In this document: positions 6,726 through 11,258 of the stretch, one piece after another
How positions within the stretch are numbered: the first letter of the stretch is position 1
Layout: each line of letters begins with the position of its first letter
Origin: Methanoculleus sp.
GTDB lineage: Archaea; Halobacteriota; Methanomicrobia; Methanomicrobiales; Methanoculleaceae
Assembly: GCA_028698765.1 (NCBI GenBank)
Contig: JAQVVW010000021.1
Span: 1-11,258 of the forward strand
DNA: 11,258 bases
Direction: 5' to 3'
The notes under the pieces: model-generated
What the model was told of the DNA's origin: nothing
What the model saw: only the letters and a program-made list of their open reading frames with translations
Databases searched by the model: none
Translations under genes and position numbers: made by a program

Positions 6726-7025
6726 TCAGGGGGAAGGCACGACCCGTCCGACCGTCCCGTTCACGAGATCCATCCCCGACTCCGCCAGGTCCGTCAGGCG
6801 TTCGAGATACCCGACTCCCGCTTCAAGCCACCCGAGGACGTCGCGGGCGAGGGAGAGCAGGTCGGCGCCGATCTGCACGAGCCCCTCGATAACCTCCCGG
6901 ACAGATTCGACCGTCTCGAAGACGCTTCCTGGTGCGTCGGAGTCAGGCGGCGAGACGGCGGGTATCCACGCGCCTCCCGCCGCTACGACGACGGCGAGGA
7001 GCAGGACGAGAGCGATCGTCCTCAT
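6726..7025 (-). CDS. Small exported or membrane-anchored protein of unknown function
   Basis: A 99-residue protein with a clear N-terminal signal or anchor: MR followed by the hydrophobic run TIALVLLLAVVVAAGGAW. A Pro/Ser/Asp linker follows (residues ~22-33), then amphipathic helical sequence without Cys or His (FETVESVREVIEGLVQIGAD, LARDVLGWLEAGVGYLERL). No lipobox Cys is present, so it is either processed by signal peptidase or held by the N-terminal helix. The ATG at 7025 has a good Shine-Dalgarno, GGTGAG at 7039-7034, 8 bases upstream. It is divergent from the AIM24-family gene across a 179-base gap. I do not recognise a family; the helical part could pack along the membrane or form a bundle with a partner. 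Confidence 0.65.
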   Translation of the reverse strand: MRTIALVLLLAVVVAAGGAWIPAVSPPDSDAPGSVFETVESVREVIEGLVQIGADLLSLARDVLGWLEAGVGYLERLTDLAESGMDLVNGTVGRVVPSP

Positions 7026-7104
7026 AACGCCGCCTCACCAGCCGGAGCGCCGGCGAAACGGAGGATAGACGATCCATTCCACATACGGATCGTTACGGCA
7101 TCGA

Positions 7105-7116
7105 ACGTTATTAAGC
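7105..7116. promoter_or_regulatory. AT-rich patch in a divergent gap, possible TATA element
   Basis: The sequence ACGTTATTAAGC is one of the AT-rich spots in the 179-base gap between the divergent 99-residue gene and the AIM24-family gene. TTATTAA reads as a weak TATA-like box on either strand. The distances to both starts (about 80-95 bases) are longer than is typical, so the assignment is tentative. Confidence 0.2.
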
Positions 7117-7204
7117 CGTCCGCTCCGTGGTTCTCAAAAACTGCTGCCGACATCCAGTGAAGAAAGAGAAAAGTCCAATTACCCAAAACGGAAGATAATC
7201 AGGC

Positions 7205-7894
7205 ATGCAGTACGAGATCACCGGAGACAACCTGCAGATGGTGACCCTCCGCCTCGCCCCGGGCGAGAAAGCCTGCGCCGAGGCCGGCGCCATGGTCAAC
7301 ATGAGCGGGAACATGCAGATGACCACCAACATGAAGGGTGGGCTCTTCAAGGGGCTCAAACGGATGATGACCGGCGAGGGGCTCTTCATGACGGAGTTCG
7401 CCCCCGAGGGAGGGAACGGATTCGTCTCGTTCGCCGGGAACGTCCCCGGAAAGATCTTCACCCTTGATATCAACGGGAACGAGTTCATCGCCCAGAAGGA
7501 CGCGTTCCTCTGCTCCGAGCCGGGCATCGACCTCGACATCGCGTTCACGAAACGCCTCCGGTCGGGCGCGTTCGGCGGCGAGGGGTTCATCCTCCAGCGC
7601 ATCTCCGGTAGCGGGAAGGCGTTCCTCCACTGCTGCGGCGACATCATGGAGATGACGCTTGCGCCGGGCGAGGTGGTCAGGGTCGAGACGGGGCTCGTCG
7701 TCGGGTTCGAGAGCACCGTCGATTACAGCATAGCGCTTGCCGGCGGCGTGAAGACCGTCTTTTTCGGCGGCGAAGGGCTCTTCCTGGCCACGCTGACCGG
7801 GCCGGGCAAGGTCGTCATGCAGTCGATGGACATCGCGAAACTCGCGAACTCCCTGATACCCTTCCTCCCCATCCAGAACTCGTCGGGGCAGTAA
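7205..7894 (+). CDS. AIM24 / TIGR00266 family protein
   Basis: A 229-residue soluble protein of the AIM24/TIGR00266 family, a beta-rich fold related to TRAP-like domains. Its function in prokaryotes is not established; yeast Aim24 is mitochondrial and helps inner-membrane organisation. Family signs are the N-terminal MQYEITGDNLQMVTLRLAPG, the AEAGAMVNMSGN motif, the central KGGLFKGLKRMMTGEGLF, and the late LAPGEVVRVETGLVVGFEST and GGEGLFLATLTGPG repeats of Gly-rich strands. Length is normal for the family. No signal peptide or membrane segment is seen. The ATG at 7205 starts exactly at the family N-terminus, but the Shine-Dalgarno is weak. It is the first gene of a three-gene plus-strand run with DUF2117 (31-base gap) and nre. 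Confidence 0.85.
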   Translation: MQYEITGDNLQMVTLRLAPGEKACAEAGAMVNMSGNMQMTTNMKGGLFKGLKRMMTGEGLFMTEFAPEGGNGFVSFAGNVPGKIFTLDINGNEFIAQKDAFLCSEPGIDLDIAFTKRLRSGAFGGEGFILQRISGSGKAFLHCCGDIMEMTLAPGEVVRVETGLVVGFESTVDYSIALAGGVKTVFFGGEGLFLATLTGPGKVVMQSMDIAKLANSLIPFLPIQNSSGQ

Positions 7895-7910
7895 CCTGAT
7901 AGTCCGCGAG

Positions 7911-7925
7911 ACCCAAGATCTGGGT
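7911..7925. repeat. Inverted repeat abutting the DUF2117 start codon
   Basis: ACCCA-AGATC-TGGGT is a perfect 5-base stem with a 5-base loop, ending immediately before the ATG at 7926. It occupies the place where a Shine-Dalgarno would be expected. It might be an operator, a small RNA hairpin affecting translation, or chance in GC-rich DNA. Confidence 0.3.
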
Positions 7926-8960
7926 ATGAGATCCCCGACGGCGGGTATCGTCATGGTGGTGCACGGCCCCGAGGCCTTCGATGCCGGCGACGTGGGGCGG
8001 CTGCTCGGCCTCCTCTCGCCCCGGCGGGTGCTGGTCGCCGGGGTTATGGCCAGAACGGCCGCCGAGGAGTCGGGGCTTTCGGTCGTCTGCACGGACGAGC
8101 GACCGAGCGTGGTGCTCGCCGCCCTCTCCGGGCAGGCCTTCCTGGTCAACCGGGGAAAGACCCCGGAGTCGGGCAGGATATTCGGCGAAATTGTCGCCGG
8201 CAGACTCCCGGGGCTCGTCCACGTCGAGACATCGAGCGGAACCGTCTACTGCTGGAACCGCGGCGACGCCGCGCTCGCGGAGGAGATCGCCCGGCTGACG
8301 GGGTACACCCTCGCCCGCGCAGCGAGCGACGGCGCCCGGCGGGACGGGGTGCGGGAGATCCGGGGATGCCTTCCCGGGGAGGCGGTCTTCGTGAACGGGA
8401 TCGTCATCGGGACGGCGACGGCGGAAACGGTCGTCCTCGCGAGCGAGGATGGGGGCCTCCGTCCCGTCTCAGGGCTCGATCCGAAACCACACGGGTTCGA
8501 GAAACTCCTCCGGGCGGGCCTTCCCGATATCCGGAGAGCCTGGTGCAAGAGCGGTCCGGTGCGGAGGGCTCCGCCCGGCCGGGGCGAGCGCGCCCGCCGT
8601 GGAGGCAGGATCGGGGTCATCGACCACTGCGGCCACACCCTCTATGGCGAGCTGGGGGAAGACGTATGCGGCGTCCTTGCCGTCGGCGATGACACGACGG
8701 CCGTATGCGGACATATCTGCTCGCATTCCGGCATCCCCGTCTTCGGCGTGGTCGACGGGGACGCCGACGCCATCGTGGAGCCCGGGTACGCGCCCGGGTC
8801 GGTGGTGGTCGAGGTTCAGATAGGCCGCGACGACGACGTCGGGCGGGAACTTGCGGCCGTCCGGGATCTCGAGACCGACTCGTGGGAGGAGTGGGTCGAG
8901 GAGACGCTCCGCGTCCTCGGCGGAAGGGTGCGGGTCGTCATCGACCTTCGTGGAGGATGA
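7926..8960 (+). CDS. DUF2117 domain protein (methanogen family)
   Basis: A 344-residue protein that I place in the methanogen DUF2117 family; function unknown. The N-terminal part begins IVMVVHGPEAFDAGDVGRLL, an alpha/beta start typical of the family (VVHGPE near the N-terminus). A central region (about 90-205) follows, then an Arg/Pro/Gly-rich linker (210-227). The C-terminal domain (228-344) has two striking motifs: D233-H-C-G-H237 and C261-G-H-I-C-S-H267, followed by GIPVFGVVDGDAD. These Cys and His residues could bind metal, which is inference. The start at 7926 lacks a clear Shine-Dalgarno; codon 10 (7953) is an alternative. The stop (8958-8960) lies two bases before the nre start and downstream of nre's ribosome binding site, so the two are co-translated. 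Confidence 0.78.
   Translation: MRSPTAGIVMVVHGPEAFDAGDVGRLLGLLSPRRVLVAGVMARTAAEESGLSVVCTDERPSVVLAALSGQAFLVNRGKTPESGRIFGEIVAGRLPGLVHVETSSGTVYCWNRGDAALAEEIARLTGYTLARAASDGARRDGVREIRGCLPGEAVFVNGIVIGTATAETVVLASEDGGLRPVSGLDPKPHGFEKLLRAGLPDIRRAWCKSGPVRRAPPGRGERARRGGRIGVIDHCGHTLYGELGEDVCGVLAVGDDTTAVCGHICSHSGIPVFGVVDGDADAIVEPGYAPGSVVVEVQIGRDDDVGRELAAVRDLETDSWEEWVEETLRVLGGRVRVVIDLRGG
8952..8956 (+). promoter_or_regulatory. Shine-Dalgarno that sets the nre start
   Basis: GGAGG ends 6 bases before the ATG at 8963 but directly abuts the in-frame ATG at 8957. Spacing therefore favours 8963, so the protein begins MQCAEC. The site lies within the last codons of the DUF2117 gene. Confidence 0.65.
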
Positions 8961-8962
8961 GC

Positions 8963-10111
8963 ATGCAGTGCGCCGAATGTAAGGGAAGAGGGTTCTGCGG
9001 GCTCGAACGCTGCCCGATCATGAGCAGGTTCTACGCCCGGCTCCCGGTCCGGCAGAGCGACCGTTACCAGGGGGCCGCGCCGTCGGTCTTTGTGGGGAGT
9101 TACGGCTACCCGAAGGTCGCGGGGGGACCGCTGATGATCGACGACGCCGACCATCCGCCGGACTGGGTGGCGCGGGGTCTCGGGATCGAGGATATCGTGG
9201 GGCTCCGGGCCAGGACGATCCGCGGCGCCGGCGAGGCGAAGAACCTCTCCGGGAGCATCCAGGAGATCGCGCTCTCAAGCCTCCCGCTCGACGTGGAAGT
9301 CCGGTTCACGAAACCCGTCGCCTTCGACCTCCGGTTCGACGGGACGATCGCCCCGGTCGGGCTCACCGGCGCCATCAAAAAGATGGACGTCCTCGAGAAC
9401 GCCCGGGTGGACCGGGCGGTCGACCGGGTGACCTCCGATACCGATCTCGGCGCGACCAACGCCTGCGAGATCCTCAACGCCTCGGGCACCGACGTCTACC
9501 GGATCACCCAGCTCCTCACCGCCGGGCTCCTCGGGAGCGAGAAGAAACGGCGCGTCGTCCCCACCCGCTGGGCGATCACGGCCGTCGACGACACGGTCTC
9601 AAAGCAGCTCAAGAAGAAGATCGCCCGCTATCCGCCGCTCTCCGGGATAGAGGTCTTCTCCGCCGCGCTCTACGGCAACCACATCGTCTGCCTCCTCGTC
9701 CCGGGGGACTGGAAGTTCGAGATGATCGAGGTCTGGGGGAAACAGTCGCTCTGGGGCGGCGGGAGCGAGTCGATCACCGTGGACGGCGAGGGCGCGACGA
9801 AGTCCGGCTACTCCCCGATCGCAGGGGCCTACTACTCGGCACGCCTCGCGGTCGCGGAGTACCTGGAGAGCGTGCGCCGCTCGGCACGGGTGCTTGTACT
9901 CAGGAATGTCACCGGCGAGTACTGGGCGCCGCTCGGCACCTGGGTCGTGCGGGAGGCGACGCGGAAGGCCATGCAGGGCGAAAAGGTCCCGTGCGCCGAT
10001 CTTCGGCAGGCGACCGACCTCGCCTCCCGGCTGATCGGGTTTGCCCACTGGCAGCCCCACAGCAGGCTCATCCCGGAACTCACGACGCAGAAGACGCTGT
10101 TTGACTTTTAA
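8963..10111 (+). CDS. nreA: Archaeal DNA repair protein Nre
   Basis: A 382-residue protein of the archaeal Nre family. In Haloferax volcanii NreA contributes to repair of alkylation or crosslink damage and binds the PCNA clamp; the enzymatic activity is unknown. Three features fit. An N-terminal zinc-finger-like C3-X2-C6-X5-C12-X4-C17 ([15 protein letters not shown]) is followed by the conserved [17 protein letters not shown] segment (Nre N-terminal domain). A C-terminal domain contains [18 protein letters not shown] and YNPIAG-like [20 protein letters not shown]. The extreme C-terminus QKTLFDF (residues 376-382) is a PCNA-interacting (PIP) box. The start at 8963 was chosen by Shine-Dalgarno spacing; the frame is open far upstream but overlaps the DUF2117 gene. 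It converges on the ligase gene with overlapping stop codons. The nreA versus nreB assignment is not certain. Confidence 0.9.
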   Translation: MQCAECKGRGFCGLERCPIMSRFYARLPVRQSDRYQGAAPSVFVGSYGYPKVAGGPLMIDDADHPPDWVARGLGIEDIVGLRARTIRGAGEAKNLSGSIQEIALSSLPLDVEVRFTKPVAFDLRFDGTIAPVGLTGAIKKMDVLENARVDRAVDRVTSDTDLGATNACEILNASGTDVYRITQLLTAGLLGSEKKRRVVPTRWAITAVDDTVSKQLKKKIARYPPLSGIEVFSAALYGNHIVCLLVPGDWKFEMIEVWGKQSLWGGGSESITVDGEGATKSGYSPIAGAYYSARLAVAEYLESVRRSARVLVLRNVTGEYWAPLGTWVVREATRKAMQGEKVPCADLRQATDLASRLIGFAHWQPHSRLIPELTTQKTLFDF

Positions 10112-10113
10112 AA
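10106..10113. other. TTTTAAAA palindrome shared by two convergent stop codons
   Basis: The nre stop TAA (10109-10111) and the ligase stop TAA (10110-10108 on the minus strand) overlap by two bases inside an 8-base palindrome. There is no intergenic space, so each transcript must end inside, or antisense to, the other gene unless termination happens on the short T run right here. Confidence 0.7.
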
Positions 10114-11258
10114 GGAACCCTGCCCGTTCCTCTGCCTTCCGTAGCGCTCCGCGAGGGAGTCGAGGGTCTCGGCTTCGTCGACGCTCTTGTCCTCGCGCAC
10201 CCGGACGAACCGCGGGAACCGGAGCGCGTAACCGCTCCCGTAGTTCGGGCTCGTCTGGACCTCGGAGTAGCCCACCTCGAAGACCACTTCCGGCTCGAGC
10301 GTCATCTCCTTCCCGGAGCGGGCAATCACCCGGTCCTTGAAGAGGGCGTAGAGGTCGGCCAGCACCTCGTCGGTGATCCCGGTCGCCACCTTCCCGACCG
10401 GGAGGAGCCGGCCCTGGTCCTGCACCGCGAGCAGGAACGAGCCGAACGTCCCGGCTCGCCGGCCTTCGCCCCACTCCGCCCCGACGACCGCGAGGTCGAG
10501 CGTCTCGACGCCGGGCTTGACCTTCACCCAGAGCCGGCCCCGGACGCCGGGGGTGTAGGGCGCATCGAGGACTTTCACCATCACGCCCTCGTGTCCGAGG
10601 TCGAGGGCGTCGGTGTAGATCGCCTCCGCCGCGGCCGCGTCGGTGACCCGGAACTGGGGAGTGACATGCTCGCGGATCGCCCCCTCGAGGGCTTTGCGCC
10701 GCTCCGCGAGGGGGCGGTCCATCAGCGTCTCGCCGTCCAGGTAGAGGATATCGAAGACCCTCGGCACGAGCTCGATCTTCTCCATCATCGCGTCGACCTC
10801 GTGCTTGCGCCGGAACCGCCGGATGACATACTGGAACGGCATCGGTCTCCCGTCCCGGACGGCGACCGCCTCCCCGTCCAGGATGACGTCGTGGTCGGTC
10901 GCCTCCCGGAGGAGGGTTACGATGTCGGGGAGGCTCTCCGTGACGTCTTCGAGCCTTCGCGAGTAGATCCGGCAGACGCCGCCCACCTTGTGGAACTGGA
11001 ACCGGCTCCCATCGTACTTGTACTCGACCGCCACCTCGCCGTGCTCCTCAAGCTGGGCGGCGATGGTTCCTGCCTGCGCAAGCATCATCTTCACCGGCCG
11101 GAACGGCTCGATCGTCACGCGGGAGAGCGCGTCGGGGTCGCGCCGGGCAAGGAGGGCGACCGCCCCGAGATCGTTCATCGCCTGGTGGGCATGCTCGACC
11201 AGGCGGACGTCGACCTCGAAGGCCTTCGCGACGGCGTCGCGGACGTTTCCTTCCCCCA
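10108..11258 (-). CDS. lig: ATP-dependent DNA ligase (5' end beyond window)
   Basis: This is the C-terminal ~382 residues of an archaeal ATP-dependent DNA ligase, which seals nicks in replication (Okazaki fragments) and repair by adenylating a lysine. The frame is open to the right window edge ([20 protein letters not shown]), so the ATG at 11178 is internal and most of the N-terminal DNA-binding domain is missing from view. Motifs in order are the adenylation site [10 protein letters not shown] (lysine codon at about 11019-11017), SRRLEDVT (motif III region), [24 protein letters not shown] (motif IV) and LWVKVKPG (motif V). An OB-fold domain with [40 protein letters not shown] and [13 protein letters not shown] follows. 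All catalytic motifs are intact. It is transcribed towards nre. The usual N-terminal PCNA-binding motif of archaeal ligases would lie outside the window. Confidence 0.95.
   Translation of the reverse strand, partial: GEGNVRDAVAKAFEVDVRLVEHAHQAMNDLGAVALLARRDPDALSRVTIEPFRPVKMMLAQAGTIAAQLEEHGEVAVEYKYDGSRFQFHKVGGVCRIYSRRLEDVTESLPDIVTLLREATDHDVILDGEAVAVRDGRPMPFQYVIRRFRRKHEVDAMMEKIELVPRVFDILYLDGETLMDRPLAERRKALEGAIREHVTPQFRVTDAAAAEAIYTDALDLGHEGVMVKVLDAPYTPGVRGRLWVKVKPGVETLDLAVVGAEWGEGRRAGTFGSFLLAVQDQGRLLPVGKVATGITDEVLADLYALFKDRVIARSGKEMTLEPEVVFEVGYSEVQTSPNYGSGYALRFPRFVRVREDKSVDEAETLDSLAERYGRQRNGQGSF

Noticed and set aside
7199..8149. 316-residue minus-strand frame
   Set aside because: Antisense across the AIM24 gene and part of DUF2117; charged shadow composition.
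8705..8962. N-terminal extension of the Nre frame
   Set aside because: It overlaps DUF2117 and is Arg-rich shadow sequence. Nre proteins begin with the Cys-rich motif just after 8963, which also has the ribosome binding site.
9599..10474. 291-residue minus-strand frame spanning nre and the ligase end
   Set aside because: It crosses two well-supported genes in a different frame and has no family features.
1..11258. CRISPR array, tRNA, rRNA or complete insertion sequence
   Set aside because: Looked for because of cas3 and the gene debris. No regularly spaced repeats, tRNA-like cloverleaf or transposase gene was seen in the window.

Overview
The window looks like archaeal chromosome, most probably from a Methanomicrobiales methanogen such as Methanoculleus. 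That placement is inferred from gene content: an archaeal Nre repair protein with a PCNA-binding tail, a DUF2117 protein (a family known from methanogens), an archaeal/eukaryal-type ATP-dependent DNA ligase, TATA-like promoter boxes and high GC. The exception is the left ~740 bases, where hand-counted stretches run at about 40-53% GC against about 73% in a nearby stretch further right.

Left part (1-2740), accessory and eroded, all genes on the minus strand. The window opens inside a CRISPR-associated Cas3 HD nuclease gene (1-574, running off the left edge). It is preceded by the C-terminal remnant of an unidentified gene, which is fused in frame to debris of a second small gene (810-1099). 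That second gene appears to be split by a 91-base block of short perfect hairpins and then frameshifted. No CRISPR array is visible. Next comes an intact mntA-hepT toxin-antitoxin pair (1249-1892), then an AHSA1/SRPBCC-domain gene broken by a one-base loss (2164-2726).

Middle part (2891-6656). A minus-strand, multi-pass membrane acyltransferase is divergent from a plus-strand pair: a PPC/DUF296 protein whose stop overlaps the start of a YgiQ-type radical SAM protein. A small, uncertain minus-strand membrane protein follows, with a 35-base in-frame repeat near its 5' end, and then a 99-residue exported or membrane-anchored protein (6726-7025).

Right part (7205-11258), core genome. A plus-strand run holds an AIM24/TIGR00266 protein, a DUF2117 protein and the DNA repair protein Nre. 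Nre converges on an ATP-dependent DNA ligase (minus, N-terminus beyond the right edge), and the two stop codons overlap in a TTTTAAAA palindrome. Nre and ligase are both linked to the sliding clamp in archaea, so this end is a small DNA repair neighbourhood.

I saw no rRNA, tRNA, complete transposon or CRISPR array. The best candidates for something undescribed are the hairpin block at 965-1063 and the broken CRISPR-Cas edge. The Cys/His-rich DUF2117 protein translated just ahead of a DNA repair gene is the third.
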